From contig JAPKYS010000057.1 of the NCBI GenBank assembly GCA_026394195.1, positions 1 through 64,000 of the forward strand: a stretch of DNA of 64,000 nucleotides. The letters run 5' to 3'. The notes beneath the pieces were generated by a model. It was not told the origin of the DNA. It saw only the letters and a list, made by a program, of their open reading frames with translations, and did no database searches. The position numbers and the translations under genes were made by a program. Below, piece by piece: positions 35,036-45,436 of the stretch; the stretch's first letter is position 1; each line of letters begins with the position of its first letter. This DNA comes from a bacterium (lineage in GTDB: Bacteria > Electryoneota > B3-LCP).

Positions 35036-36475
35036 ATGAAGTTAGGACCCGTATTCCACACCCTGGGTTTGTTGCTGATCATCTTAGGCGCATTCATGAT
35101 GGCGCCTATCCCTTGGGCGATTTATTATGACGAAGCGACGATTCCAGCGATCAGTTTTTCGGCTGTCGCGATGGTATTGGTGGGATTCGTCATGTGGAAG
35201 TATACATCAAGAGCGCCGACTATTGGAATACGCGAAGGATTTGGTATTGTAGCCTTGGGGTGGATATTGATGATCCTCGCAGGAGCTATGCCCTTCTACT
35301 TTTCTGGCGCCATTCCCAATGTGACAAACTCGGTTTTCGAATCGGCGTCAGGATTCAGCGGAACCGGCGCCAGTATCCTGGTCGATATCGAAGCGCTTCC
35401 CAAAAGTATCTTATTCTGGCGCAGCTTTACACATTGGCTGGGAGGCATGGGATTTATTATCCTTTCACTCGCCATTCTGCCCGTGTTAGGGATCGGCGGT
35501 ATGCAGCTCTTCCGAGCTGAATCTGCAGGACCGACCAAGGATAAGCTAACCCCGCGCGTCCGCCAGACCGCCAAACTGCTCTGGGGCGTGTACCTGCTCT
35601 TTTCGGCGATTTTGACCATTCTCCTGCTTTTCGGTGGGATGAATCTGTTCGATGCCTTATGTCACATGTTCGGAGCCATGGGCACGGGCGGTTATTCCAC
35701 CCGGAATGCTTCCATCGCCGCCTTTCACAGTGCTTATATCGATTGGGTGATCATCGCCTTCCTGTTCATCGCGGCGATCAATTTCGGTCTGCACTTCCGC
35801 GCTTTATCAGGAAAGCCGCTGAACTATTTCAAGGATCCGGAATTCCGTTTTTTTGTAGGTGTTCTCCTGTCGGCAATTGCCATCATCTACATCTGGAGTT
35901 ACGGCTACTTTGAAAGTCCCGGCAAAGGGTTTCGTGATACGGTTTTCCAGGTGACGTCGGTCTGTACGACCACTGGCTTTGTCACAGCGGATTATGAGAA
36001 GTGGCATCCGATCAGTTCCATCGTGCTGTTGTTATTGATGTTCATGGGAGGAATGGCAGGCTCCACCGCAGGAGCCATAAAGATGGTGCGCTGGAAGATC
36101 ATCTTCCATCAGATCCGGATCGAAGTGCAGCGGCTGATACATCCCCATGCGGTATATCCGCTGCGTCTCGGCGCTAAAGTGATCCCCGAGGAAGTGGTTA
36201 AAAGCATTTTAGGCTTCGCGCTGCTGTATATCTGCACGGCGATATTGGGAGCGTTGCTCTTGGTCGCTTTAGGCTTGGATTATGGAACCTCTTTCAGCGC
36301 CTCCATCACCTGTTTGGCAGGCTGCGGTCCGGGAATCAGCATCGTAGGACCCGTGGGTAACTATTCCACGCTGCCTGCGTTGGGAAAATTGAGTTTAAGC
36401 ATGGAGATGTACCTGGGGAGATTGGAACTATTGACGGCCATGGTGCTGCTGAGTCGCAGTTTCTGGAAGAAGTAA
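35036..36475 (+). CDS. trkH: Trk potassium transporter membrane subunit TrkH
   Basis: The 479-aa protein is polytopic, with about 10 hydrophobic segments. It carries TrkH selectivity-filter motifs: SASGFSGTGAS, MFGAMGTGGYST, VCTTTGFVTADY and CLAGCGPGIS. It forms the K+ translocation pore with TrkA. It lies 2 nt after trkA and is translationally coupled. Confidence 0.95.
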   Translation: MKLGPVFHTLGLLLIILGAFMMAPIPWAIYYDEATIPAISFSAVAMVLVGFVMWKYTSRAPTIGIREGFGIVALGWILMILAGAMPFYFSGAIPNVTNSVFESASGFSGTGASILVDIEALPKSILFWRSFTHWLGGMGFIILSLAILPVLGIGGMQLFRAESAGPTKDKLTPRVRQTAKLLWGVYLLFSAILTILLLFGGMNLFDALCHMFGAMGTGGYSTRNASIAAFHSAYIDWVIIAFLFIAAINFGLHFRALSGKPLNYFKDPEFRFFVGVLLSAIAIIYIWSYGYFESPGKGFRDTVFQVTSVCTTTGFVTADYEKWHPISSIVLLLLMFMGGMAGSTAGAIKMVRWKIIFHQIRIEVQRLIHPHAVYPLRLGAKVIPEEVVKSILGFALLYICTAILGALLLVALGLDYGTSFSASITCLAGCGPGISIVGPVGNYSTLPALGKLSLSMEMYLGRLELLTAMVLLSRSFWKK

Positions 36476-36496
36476 CTCCTCAACAAGTGAGAACTC

Positions 36497-37456
36497 ATGG
36501 ATTGGCGTAAATTAATAGTGCGAAATTATCGAGCCAAGCTGGTCATGTTCGGTCTGGCGATCCTGCTATGGCTGTTCGTCATGCTGCGCAAAGAGTACGA
36601 CCAGGAATTAGGCGTCCCGGTGCGGGTGGTTCATCTTAAGGAGAATAAAATCCTCATGGAAGTTCCACCGGGGAGGGTAGAGACTCTCTTCCATGGCAGA
36701 GGAACCACTCTGATTTTACTAAGCCTTTTCGGCAGGGCGCGAATCGATCTCAACCTGGATAAAGTGCAGTATTCTCACGCTTTTCCGCTGAGACCCGACA
36801 TGGTTAAATGGGCTCCGGGAATAGACGCCGATGTCGTTGAAATCGTTTTTCCGGACACCATTATTATTCATCTGGATGACGTGATAAGCAGAAATTTGGC
36901 GGTCAAACCATTGATCACTATCTCAAAAGACCAAGATTTCAGCCTGACCCGTCCGTTGCGCTGCGATCCTGAGTCCGTTCGGGTCCAGGGTCCCAAGTCG
37001 CTGGTCAACGGGTTGAGTTTCATTCCAACTCAGGCGCGCGCACTGGATCACGTCAATTCCGATATCAATCTCAAACTCGACCTGATTTCACCTGCCGATA
37101 AGAAGATCACAGTGAAGCCGACGACGGTAAAAGTCACAGCCTCCGTCGAAAAGCTCATTCAACGCGAAATCACCGAGATTCCAATCCATGTCATCCACTG
37201 CTTGCCGGACAAACCCGGATTCAGCGAACCGGACCAAATCAATTTAACGCTGCGAGGAAGCAAAGCTGCGATCGAAAATCTGAAGCGCTCCGATCTCTTC
37301 GTTACGGTGAATGTCCAAAACCAACCCGACGTCAACGAGAACTATATTCCCGCCGTCAATCTTCCCGATGAAATTCAGCTCGTTGAGATGAACCCGCCCA
37401 GTGTGACCATCATCTTCCGCACTTCCTCCGCTTCCGATTCAGACGGTTCGCCATGA
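36497..37456 (+). CDS. YbbR-like domain protein (CdaR-like)
   Basis: The 319-aa protein has an N-terminal membrane helix (KLVMFGLAILLWLFVMLRK) followed by several YbbR-like beta-domains in the periplasm, e.g. DPESVRVQGPKSLVNGLSFIPT. In Firmicutes a YbbR protein regulates the diadenylate cyclase CdaA; no cyclase gene is in this window. It overlaps tsaD by 4 nt (ATGA). Confidence 0.82.
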   Translation: MDWRKLIVRNYRAKLVMFGLAILLWLFVMLRKEYDQELGVPVRVVHLKENKILMEVPPGRVETLFHGRGTTLILLSLFGRARIDLNLDKVQYSHAFPLRPDMVKWAPGIDADVVEIVFPDTIIIHLDDVISRNLAVKPLITISKDQDFSLTRPLRCDPESVRVQGPKSLVNGLSFIPTQARALDHVNSDINLKLDLISPADKKITVKPTTVKVTASVEKLIQREITEIPIHVIHCLPDKPGFSEPDQINLTLRGSKAAIENLKRSDLFVTVNVQNQPDVNENYIPAVNLPDEIQLVEMNPPSVTIIFRTSSASDSDGSP

Positions 37457-38460
37457 TCGTCCTGGGTATCGAAACTTCCTGCGATGAAACCGCTGCCGCC
37501 ATCATCCAAGATGGCGAAATACTCTCCTCGGTTGTCTCCACCCACTGGCTGCACAATTCCTATGGAGGAGTAGTTCCTGAACTGGCGAGCCGCGCTCACC
37601 TCGTGTTATTGCCTCCCATCCTGGATCAAGCCATCGATGAATCCGGTATAAGTCTTGAAGCCATTGACGCTGTTGCCGTGACGCGCGGACCAGGTTTGAT
37701 CGGCGCGCTGCTGGTGGGGATTGCCGCGGCGAAAGCCATTGCCTTCGCCCGGAATATTCCGGTCATCGGAGTCAACCACCTCGAAGGTCACCTCTGGAGC
37801 GCCGTCTTTGAATCATCTGATTTGAAACCGCCCTTTTTGGCACTGCTGGTTTCGGGTGGCCATACCATGCTGGTCGACGTGGAGGAATTCGGTAAATACC
37901 GGATCATCGGGCAGACGCGGGACGACGCTGCAGGCGAGGCTTTCGACAAGGTAGCAGTGCTCTGCGGATTGGGCTACCCCGGTGGCGCCCAAATCGAAAA
38001 ACGAGCCCGAACCGGCGACTCAGCGTACTATGAATTTCCAATCGGTATGCACGGGCAGAGAGGTTACGATTTCTCGTTTTCCGGTTTGAAAACCGCCGTG
38101 GCTACCTTTTTAAGAAAAAATCCTGAAGCGAAGCATGATCACCTTGCTGACCTGCTCTGCTGTTTTCAGGAAGCGGCGGTTGCATCCTTGATTGAACCCA
38201 CCTGCCGCGCTCTGAGACAGTCAAATTACCAGGCACTGGTGATATCCGGCGGCGTCGCAGCCAATCTAAGGCTGCGGCAGCGACTGGGAGAAGAAGCAGA
38301 GCGAGTTGGCGTACGCTTTTTATACCCCGGACTGCAACTTTGCACCGATAACGCCATCATGATCGCCTGGGTGGGCTGGAAAAGGTTGTTGAAGGGGCAG
38401 AAAGATGGACTTGAGATGAGCGGCGAAGCCAATTTTCCACTTCCAGGAATCTTAAAATAG
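37453..38460 (+). CDS. tsaD: tRNA N6-adenosine threonylcarbamoyltransferase TsaD
   Basis: The 335-aa protein has ASKHA-fold motifs: VLGIETSCDETAAAI, the metal-binding HLEGH in GVNHLEGHLWS, FLALLVSGGHTML and VISGGVAANLRLR. It transfers the threonylcarbamoyl group to A37 of tRNAs reading ANN codons. Partner genes tsaB and tsaE are not in the window. Confidence 0.97.
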   Translation: MIVLGIETSCDETAAAIIQDGEILSSVVSTHWLHNSYGGVVPELASRAHLVLLPPILDQAIDESGISLEAIDAVAVTRGPGLIGALLVGIAAAKAIAFARNIPVIGVNHLEGHLWSAVFESSDLKPPFLALLVSGGHTMLVDVEEFGKYRIIGQTRDDAAGEAFDKVAVLCGLGYPGGAQIEKRARTGDSAYYEFPIGMHGQRGYDFSFSGLKTAVATFLRKNPEAKHDHLADLLCCFQEAAVASLIEPTCRALRQSNYQALVISGGVAANLRLRQRLGEEAERVGVRFLYPGLQLCTDNAIMIAWVGWKRLLKGQKDGLEMSGEANFPLPGILK

Positions 38461-38468
38461 GTGCGAGG

Positions 38469-40670
38469 GTGAGCTATTTAACAGGTCAACCATCAGCTAT
38501 GGCTTTTTTAGGGTGGGGAGGATTCTCTCTCGATTTTAAAGGTTCAGCGCTCCTGTTGGCGCTTTTGGCGATAATCCTCGGCGTGGCGGCGCTGTTGAGT
38601 TACCGGCGAACCACACCTCCTTCCGGGCTTTTTATCCGGATTGCTCTGGGCTCCCTGCGCTGCGTCGTTTTTATCCTTCTGATCCTGCTGATCTTTGAAC
38701 CCACCCTTTCTCGTTTCCGGGAAAAGCGGCTTAAACCGCTGCTGGCCGTTTTAATCGACGACAGCGAATCCATGAAACTGAAGGATGCATCGATCGATCG
38801 CAGCCGACAGTTGCAGAACCTGCTGAAGGACGCTTCATGGAAGAATCTCCAGGACAGATTTGATCTGAACTATTTCGCTCTGGGGGATTCTCTCCGTCCC
38901 TTGAACGGCTTAAATTTTGATTCGCTGCACCAGCGCACCATCGGGACGGACTTATCTTCGGGATGGCGATCTCTACCTCTTCGTCCCGAAGGTGCGGACT
39001 ATGCCGGTATCGTATTAATCAGCGACGGCGGAGACAACGTTGGTCGAGATCCGGTTCAGGCAGCTTCGGAAACATCGCAGCCAATTTTCACCGTAGGTAT
39101 TGGCGATACGGCTCGCGCCCGGGATGCCGGTATCGCTTCTTTGACAGGTGATCCGGTCGCCTATCGAGGGAAAAAGACGGCGCTGACCGTCCGAGTCAAG
39201 GCGCGTGGCTCAGAAGGCACGGCGGCTCGTCTTGAACTTACCGGTTCTGATGGACAGGTACTTTCGGCTGTTGCATTGAAGCTGCCGCCGGACGATCTTG
39301 AAGCTGAAGCCATCCTCGAATTTATTCCGGATCGAGTCGGAACCGTGCCGTTGAATCTCCGATTAAGCCCATCAGAAGGCGAGAGCAGCAAAGAGAATAA
39401 TACCAGATCCTACGCTCTCGAGGTGAAGGAGAGTCGTATCAGGGTGCTATTCATCTCTGGTGAACCCAACTTTGAATCCATGTTTTTGCTGCGCGCCGCT
39501 TCCCGCCTGCCCGACCTGGAATTTACCACTCTGACCGTAAAAAGCGACGGGACTCTTTTCGGCGGCGGTTCTGTCGATCTACTTAAACTGGTCGGGAATT
39601 CGGATCTGCTGATCTTGATGGACCTCTCCGGTCAGAATCGCACCAGAGAGATACTATCCAGAGTGCAGCAGGCGCTTCAGGTAAAACCCCTCCCCCTCTG
39701 GATCTGGATTGGAGATACTCCTCCAACAGATGACTTGAAAGCGCTTGCCGGCGGCCTCCCCTTTACAGCTTACCCTGCACGCCGCAGCCTATTTGCTCGA
39801 GCCGTCCCGGATCGTTTCTATCCGGTGCTGGATCCTGACGCGCAGAATAGCGAAACGCCCCAGTGGGATGACCTGCCGCCCCTGCAGAGCCCTCCGCTGA
39901 ACATTCGCCCGGATAACAGCGCCGCCCAGCTTATTGGTTTAAAAGATGCTCAGACCGGACAAGACCTGTGCCCCGCTCTGATAACCTGGGAAAAGGGAAC
40001 CAAACGATGCGCGGCAACATTCGGTTCCGGATACTGGCGCTGGAGCTTCGTCAATCAGGGTCTATCCGGCAGCGATCAGTTCTATTCGGATTTTCTGCTG
40101 AGAATGGTGCGCTACCTTGCCGCAAGTCCGGATACCCGGACGTTGCGGCTGCTGGTGAACAAGAAGCTGTTTTCCATCGGAGAAAACGCGCAATTCACTG
40201 CGCGAGTATTCGGCGGGGATGGAAAATATCTAAGTACGCCTTCCGTCGGCATTACCATCGATGAACCCGATGGTCAGAGTAAACTCATGTTGGAAGCGGA
40301 TCAGAACGGTTTGTATAAAGGAACCTTTCAACCGGACGCCATCGGCAACTATGGTTTTCGCGGCTGGGCGACGACAGATAAGGACACTTTGGGAGCTGAC
40401 TCGGGGAAATTCCTGGTGGAAGGGTATAACGTCGAGAAGGAAACGCTGAACCAGAATCGCCCGCTGTTGGAAGCGATCGCCAAAAGCAGCGGGGGCGCCT
40501 ACTACCCGGCGGATTCCTTGGTGAAATTCGCTGTAACTTTTAACGCTCCTGCGCGCATAAAAACCGTCGGTTGGCAGAGGCGATTTTTCCTGAACTGGGA
40601 TATCTGGATGGTCCTGGTCATTCTTTTAGGGTTGGAGTGGTTGATCCGCAAGCGCAGAGGGATGTTGTAG
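38469..40670 (+). CDS. Membrane protein with von Willebrand A-like domain
   Basis: The 733-aa protein uses GTG at 38469, 8 nt after tsaD; an ATG 30 nt downstream is an alternative. Two membrane helices near residues 20-75 are followed by a VWA domain with MIDAS-like IDDSESM and LISDGGDNVGRD. Next is a GATase-like domain (RVLFISGEPNFESMFLLRAASR). A final helix near residues 705-725 (MVLVILLGLEWLI) re-enters the membrane. This is the layout of BatA-like proteins of FCB bacteria and planctomycetes. Role unknown. Confidence 0.8.
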   Translation: MSYLTGQPSAMAFLGWGGFSLDFKGSALLLALLAIILGVAALLSYRRTTPPSGLFIRIALGSLRCVVFILLILLIFEPTLSRFREKRLKPLLAVLIDDSESMKLKDASIDRSRQLQNLLKDASWKNLQDRFDLNYFALGDSLRPLNGLNFDSLHQRTIGTDLSSGWRSLPLRPEGADYAGIVLISDGGDNVGRDPVQAASETSQPIFTVGIGDTARARDAGIASLTGDPVAYRGKKTALTVRVKARGSEGTAARLELTGSDGQVLSAVALKLPPDDLEAEAILEFIPDRVGTVPLNLRLSPSEGESSKENNTRSYALEVKESRIRVLFISGEPNFESMFLLRAASRLPDLEFTTLTVKSDGTLFGGGSVDLLKLVGNSDLLILMDLSGQNRTREILSRVQQALQVKPLPLWIWIGDTPPTDDLKALAGGLPFTAYPARRSLFARAVPDRFYPVLDPDAQNSETPQWDDLPPLQSPPLNIRPDNSAAQLIGLKDAQTGQDLCPALITWEKGTKRCAATFGSGYWRWSFVNQGLSGSDQFYSDFLLRMVRYLAASPDTRTLRLLVNKKLFSIGENAQFTARVFGGDGKYLSTPSVGITIDEPDGQSKLMLEADQNGLYKGTFQPDAIGNYGFRGWATTDKDTLGADSGKFLVEGYNVEKETLNQNRPLLEAIAKSSGGAYYPADSLVKFAVTFNAPARIKTVGWQRRFFLNWDIWMVLVILLGLEWLIRKRRGML

Positions 40671-40706
40671 AGTGTGACTTTCGTACGTCAGACGTCGAAT
40701 CTATGA

Positions 40707-41402
40707 CTACCTGCCCTTGTCGTTGCCCCCCATTCGTTTCAAGATCAAATTTTTCCGACGCAACACGATGACCCGTTCAGACGCAGGATTCCAGTGCAGG
40801 GGGCTGGGTAGTACCGCCGCCAGGCGAGCCGCCTCCTCGGTGGTCAGGTCATTCGCGGTTGTGTGGAAGTATTTTTGCGCCGCAGCTTCCGCTCCGAAGA
40901 TACCATCACCCCATTCGACGATATTCAGATACAATTCCAAGATGCGGCTTTTCGATAGAGACAGTTCCAGTCGGTAGGTTATCAGGATCTCTTGCAGTTT
41001 GCGCAGGGGATTTTTTGAAGGCGACAGATAAAGGTTGCGCGCCAATTGCATGGTAATGGTTGAAGCTCCCCGAGCAAAACGCCTTTTTTTCAGGTTGTAA
41101 TTCATCGCCTCTTTGGCTTCGTCCCAATCGATTCCGCCATGGCTGAAAAAAGCGGCGTCCTCGGAGACGCGCACGGCTTCCTTGAGCTTATTGGAAATGC
41201 GGGAAAGCGGCACCCAGCGTTGGTCGATTTTCAGGACTCTGCCTTTTTGCGCCGCCGCTTCGATGCGCAGCTTCATCAGCGCCGTTTGACCCGGGCGTTG
41301 GGTTTTCAACTTTCCCGGGTTGATCAGCAGCGCAGGCGCAACGATATAAAGCAGCAGGAGCCCGAACGCGATCAACAGCCAGAAAAGCAGGCGTTTCAGC
41401 AT
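40707..41402 (-). CDS. mtgA: Monofunctional peptidoglycan transglycosylase MtgA
   Basis: The 231-aa protein has an N-terminal membrane anchor (LLFWLLIAFGLLLLYIV) and the GT51 motif set: VSEDAAFFSHGGIDWDEA with the catalytic Glu, GASTITMQLARNLYLSP, and RKLQEILITYRLE. It polymerises glycan strands from lipid II. Length fits the family. Confidence 0.94.
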   Translation of the reverse strand: MLKRLLFWLLIAFGLLLLYIVAPALLINPGKLKTQRPGQTALMKLRIEAAAQKGRVLKIDQRWVPLSRISNKLKEAVRVSEDAAFFSHGGIDWDEAKEAMNYNLKKRRFARGASTITMQLARNLYLSPSKNPLRKLQEILITYRLELSLSKSRILELYLNIVEWGDGIFGAEAAAQKYFHTTANDLTTEEAARLAAVLPSPLHWNPASERVIVLRRKNLILKRMGGNDKGR

Positions 41403-41469
41403 TTGAGGTACATCTTTTCGCGTAGGGAGACGGAAAACGACAGTATCCCGCTTTGTCGATTAATCCTGA

Positions 41470-42006
41470 CTATTTTCTCTTGGCGGGTTTTTTAACGGGC
41501 GTCTTCTTGGCGGGTTCCGGAGCCGTCAGAGCCTTTTTTGCCGCGGCAGCAGCCTGAGTTCCTGGATAGTCCACGCAGATCTGTTCGTATATTTCCTTTT
41601 GGTGAGTTATATTGCTATCAGCCTGCGCCTTGGTCAACAGGTCATTCGCCAGTTTATCTTTGGCGATTTTAGCGTGCGGCGATTCAGGATACTGGGTGAT
41701 GACGTCCTGATATTGACCTTGATTGAAGAGCTCTTCAGCCAGTTTGTTCTTAGCCTGAACAGCATACGGTGAATCGGGGAAGAATTCGATGAGCCGGGCG
41801 TAATCACCCCGGTTGAGCATTCCCTCGGCAATCTTTTCTTTCGCCTGTACAGCGATGGGCAGGTCCGGATACAGCGCCACAACCTCCTGGTACTTGCCTT
41901 GATCGTACAGTTTCTGAGCCTTCTGTTGCGGAGTTCCGCATCCGGAAAGCATCAGCGCCGACAGGGTTGTCAAAGCCATCACCCAGAGCCAAATTTTACG
42001 GTTCAT
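41470..42006 (-). CDS. TPR-like lipoprotein
   Basis: The 178-aa protein has a lipobox MLSGC (Cys23) and three or four degenerate helical repeats with the phrase 'YPDSPYAVQAKNKLAE', as in outer-membrane assembly lipoproteins such as BamD/YfiO. The C-terminus is a Lys/Pro/Ala tail. It is likely anchored in the outer membrane. It lies upstream of mtgA with a 67-nt gap. Confidence 0.75.
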   Translation of the reverse strand: MNRKIWLWVMALTTLSALMLSGCGTPQQKAQKLYDQGKYQEVVALYPDLPIAVQAKEKIAEGMLNRGDYARLIEFFPDSPYAVQAKNKLAEELFNQGQYQDVITQYPESPHAKIAKDKLANDLLTKAQADSNITHQKEIYEQICVDYPGTQAAAAAKKALTAPEPAKKTPVKKPAKRK

Positions 42007-42046
42007 ACCAGAGCTCCAAATTGATTAGTGTTTTTATGGTATACTC

Positions 42047-42970
42047 ATGAAGAGTCAATTGGTTGCATCACACTCAAAGCATAACTTACTCACCCAGAGA
42101 GCCCAAATTATCTCTCTGCTGCGCGCAGTTTTAAACGAGAGCGCCTACCTGGAAGTAGAAACTCCTCAGCGGGTCAGATCCGCGGGCACCGACCTCAACC
42201 TCGATCCCTTCGAAACGGAAGAACGCTACCTGATCACTTCGCCGGAATTTCACCTGAAGGTGCTGCTGGCGCAAGGATACGCTCGCATCTACCAGATCTG
42301 CCACTGTTTCCGCAAGGGGGAACGGACGGCGTTACATAACCCCGAATTTACCATGCTGGAATTTTACGCTTCCGGAATGGATCTGTCGGGTATGATGATT
42401 GAAGTGGAAACGATCACAAAGGCAGTGGCAGAAAAGTTTGGACGTCATGAAGTTAGCTTCCGACAAAAAGTTGGCGATCTATCCCTGCCCTGGGAGCGAA
42501 TCAGTGTTGACGAGGCATTCCAGAAGTATGCCGGTTGGAAGCCCTCCCTGAATTTCGATGAGGATCGTTTTTACTTCGATCTGGTGGACCAAGTAGATCC
42601 GCATCTGGGTATCGGGCGTCCTTCCATTCTCTACGATTATCCGGCGCGGCTGGCAATGCTGGCGAGTTTGTCCACCGAAAACCCAAGTGTGGCCCGCCGC
42701 TTCGAGGTGTACGTTTGCGGCGTCGAAATCGCGAATGCTTTCGAGGAGTTGACCGATCCCACCGAGCAACGCCGCCGCTTTGAAGAAGATCTAAGACAGC
42801 GGGCAGCTTTGAATAAACCGCCCTATCCCATCGATGAAAGGCTGTTGGAAGCGCTGCCCGATATGCCGCCGTGCAGCGGTATCGCCGTTGGCGTTGACCG
42901 CCTGGTGATGCTGCTCACCGGAGCGGATTCAGTCGACCAGGTGATCGCTTTCCCGGATGAGGAAGTGTAG
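42047..42970 (+). CDS. epmA: Elongation factor P lysyl-modifying enzyme EpmA (GenX)
   Basis: The 307-aa protein is a short class II lysyl-tRNA synthetase paralogue lacking the tRNA-binding domain. Motif 2 is RIYQICHCFRKGERTALHNPEFTMLEFY and motif 3 is GIAVGVDRLVMLL. EpmA attaches beta-lysine to EF-P. No efp or epmB gene is in the window. Confidence 0.92.
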   Translation: MKSQLVASHSKHNLLTQRAQIISLLRAVLNESAYLEVETPQRVRSAGTDLNLDPFETEERYLITSPEFHLKVLLAQGYARIYQICHCFRKGERTALHNPEFTMLEFYASGMDLSGMMIEVETITKAVAEKFGRHEVSFRQKVGDLSLPWERISVDEAFQKYAGWKPSLNFDEDRFYFDLVDQVDPHLGIGRPSILYDYPARLAMLASLSTENPSVARRFEVYVCGVEIANAFEELTDPTEQRRRFEEDLRQRAALNKPPYPIDERLLEALPDMPPCSGIAVGVDRLVMLLTGADSVDQVIAFPDEEV

Positions 42971-42998
42971 CCTTTCTGCAGATCTGTCCAATAATAAA

Positions 42999-43029
42999 TG
43001 GGGCTGCCCGCTTGGACAGCCCCCACTTT
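42999..43029. terminator. Bidirectional terminator
   Basis: GGGGCTG (43000-43006) pairs with CAGCCCC (43017-43023), with an inner CC/GG pair and T-rich flanks both ways (CACTTTT; ATTTATTATT on the minus strand). It lies between convergent genes. Confidence 0.85.
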
Positions 43030-43040
43030 TACCTTTTACC

Positions 43041-45146
43041 TTACTTCAGCAGCACCATCTTTTGTACCACTGAGTTACCTCCAGCCTGCAGACGGCAGAG
43101 GTACACCCCCGACGGCAGATCCGATCCGTCGAAAGAGATTTGCAGCCTCCCAGCTTCCCGCATTCCATTCACTAACTCAGCCACCTGCTTCCCGGAAATG
43201 TCGTAAACCGACAGGTTCACGAAGCTCACAGCCGGCAACTCGAAGCTGATAACTGTCGCCGGATTGAAGGGATTGGGATAATTGTCTACCATCAGATGCG
43301 TCTCGGGAACGATTCCCATGCTCGTTTCCGGGTTATCCCAGCCGGTAACCATGGATACACTTCCGGCAGAGGCATCCATCCCCGTTTTGGTAAATTGGAA
43401 GGAGCCTTGACCCCAGACGCTCCAGTACAGATCGCCGACTCGCAGCTGGAACGTATAAGTTCCTGCCGGGTATCCGCCTCCAACTACGGCATTTAGTGTC
43501 CGGGTAATAATTCCTCCGGGTTGCATGGTAATCCTTTGCCGGTTGAGGAGGTTATAGGTGCTGTCCGGGTGCACATATTGGATCCAGACGTCGATGTGCA
43601 CGACGCGCTGACCCAGGTTTCTGATAACGGCATTCAGAGGAATCGATCCTCCCTGCGGCGGGATGATCACCGGTCCGCTTGGCGTCGCCGTCACCTGCAT
43701 GTTAGTCAGGATGGAATCGGTGGGAATCCCCTGGTATATCACCGGGTTGAGCGTCCAGGCTCCCTGAGTTTGCACCGCACCGCCGGCATCCAGATCCTTA
43801 ATGTACTGCACGTGCAGCTTGGAGGAAGCCTTCTTGGCGATGCTCGCCCAGGCTTCACTCAGGCACTGTCCGGCAGGAGCGCCGGGAGTGGCGGTGGCAG
43901 TCACATTGACCGGAGACATCCAATTCACTCCGCCATCGGTGCTGTAGGTCACGAAAACGTCCCAGTTGGCGATCCCTGCCAGCGAAACATCACCCGGTGT
44001 GGTGCACTGCCCCCACTGAACGTACAGCGTATTGGCGGCTGTACCCTGCGCGAAAGCGGCGATGTCGATGGCGCGCTTCCAGACGCCAGGATTATTGCTG
44101 ATTGCCGTCCAGGCGTTGGCGGTGAAGGTTCCGGTAACCTTGCGGTGACCGGTTAGCAGCGACCAATGCCAGATCATGCCGGCATATCCCGTCCCCAGAG
44201 GATAGGGGTTGGTGGTATAGGTGATATGCAGGCGCCCGGCGCTGTCGTAGAGCAGGTTGCAACTGCAATAAGCCCGCGAATTGGAGCTCATTGGATGGCC
44301 TCCGGCGGCGAAATTGGTGATATTGACCGGACTGGTGAAATTCCAGGTGGTGCCATCTGTCGATTCAACGTAAAAAACGTCTTCCTCGTTGACTGCAGTT
44401 CCGAGCGGCTTGGTGTATCCGATCGCCACCTTTCCGGTCGCAAGGTCAGAGCATACCGTCTGGCAAACGCCTCCCGACGTGTTGCCGGTGACAACGGTTT
44501 GCCAGTCAATCCAGGTTAGACCTCCATCGATACTCCGGGTATAGTAGAGCGTACCGACCGGGTTACTTTGCCCTACCACATGAATGTAACCCCGCGTGTC
44601 CACTGCCACGTGCGGCCAGGCAACCTCGGTAACTCCGACAGGTGGAGCCGGGCAGGCGTGTTCGCCGGTTGAGGTGTAGACGTAGACCGTATTAACCGTG
44701 CCGGTGTTGAGTCCGTGATAGGCGATGACCGGATCATCATCGGCGTCCAGATCCATGGTGCAATAACCGGCGCGGATGACGGTATTCACCTGCAAACCGG
44801 TGGTTCCATAAGCCCAGGTTCCCGAGGGATCTTTCCTGTTGTAGTAGATCAAACGCTGGGCTGCTCCTGACTGTAATCCATTCATCCAACAGCAGTGCAC
44901 AGTGCCATCAGAGCCATAGGCGATCATGCGGCTCATGCTGCTATTGTGCTGATAGTCGTACCAGGTATTTCCGATGGTCTCCGGAGACCCCACATAGTCC
45001 AACCCCCAGAGATCCGGTCCTTTGGGATTGACGGTCTGTATGTCAACCGGATAGGTCTCAGCGCCTGTCAGTGCGGCTGGGTTATCCGCCACAGCCAGAA
45101 AACTGAACAGAAACAATCCCAGGATCAAACTGATTTTCGTGCGCAT
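43041..45146 (-). CDS. Secreted sialidase-like (BNR) protein with sorting tail
   Basis: The 701-aa protein has a signal peptide (residues 1-20) and repeated Asp-box-like units such as YSTDGGVNWMS, SIDGGLTWIDWQ and ESTDGTTWNF, as in six-bladed sialidase-fold propellers. Residues about 510-600 form a beta-sandwich. The end has NYPNPFNPATVISFELP and KMVLLK, the type IX-like tail. No catalytic arginine triad could be placed, so glycosidase activity is unproven. Confidence 0.85.
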   Translation of the reverse strand: MRTKISLILGLFLFSFLAVADNPAALTGAETYPVDIQTVNPKGPDLWGLDYVGSPETIGNTWYDYQHNSSMSRMIAYGSDGTVHCCWMNGLQSGAAQRLIYYNRKDPSGTWAYGTTGLQVNTVIRAGYCTMDLDADDDPVIAYHGLNTGTVNTVYVYTSTGEHACPAPPVGVTEVAWPHVAVDTRGYIHVVGQSNPVGTLYYTRSIDGGLTWIDWQTVVTGNTSGGVCQTVCSDLATGKVAIGYTKPLGTAVNEEDVFYVESTDGTTWNFTSPVNITNFAAGGHPMSSNSRAYCSCNLLYDSAGRLHITYTTNPYPLGTGYAGMIWHWSLLTGHRKVTGTFTANAWTAISNNPGVWKRAIDIAAFAQGTAANTLYVQWGQCTTPGDVSLAGIANWDVFVTYSTDGGVNWMSPVNVTATATPGAPAGQCLSEAWASIAKKASSKLHVQYIKDLDAGGAVQTQGAWTLNPVIYQGIPTDSILTNMQVTATPSGPVIIPPQGGSIPLNAVIRNLGQRVVHIDVWIQYVHPDSTYNLLNRQRITMQPGGIITRTLNAVVGGGYPAGTYTFQLRVGDLYWSVWGQGSFQFTKTGMDASAGSVSMVTGWDNPETSMGIVPETHLMVDNYPNPFNPATVISFELPAVSFVNLSVYDISGKQVAELVNGMREAGRLQISFDGSDLPSGVYLCRLQAGGNSVVQKMVLLK

Positions 45147-45436
45147 TGTCTGCCTCCTCTTTTTGGATGACGCTTTGAACTTTTAAGCAATAAAAAAGGG
45201 ATTGAGCTTTCCCTGGTTCCTCAAGGTGTTCTCATCCCGTCAACGTAGCTTCCAGCGCCGGCAAGCTCCTCAGCAGCATCCGCCCTTGAGGAAACCCCCT
45301 ACCTGTCTACTCTCTTGATCGATTAACCTCCTCTCAGCTAAATCTTGAAATAAAAGGATTCTTTGTCGTTTAGTTATAATTCGACTTTATAGCGTTTCTT
45401 GAAAATAATCTCCTATCGCACATATTCAGCACACAA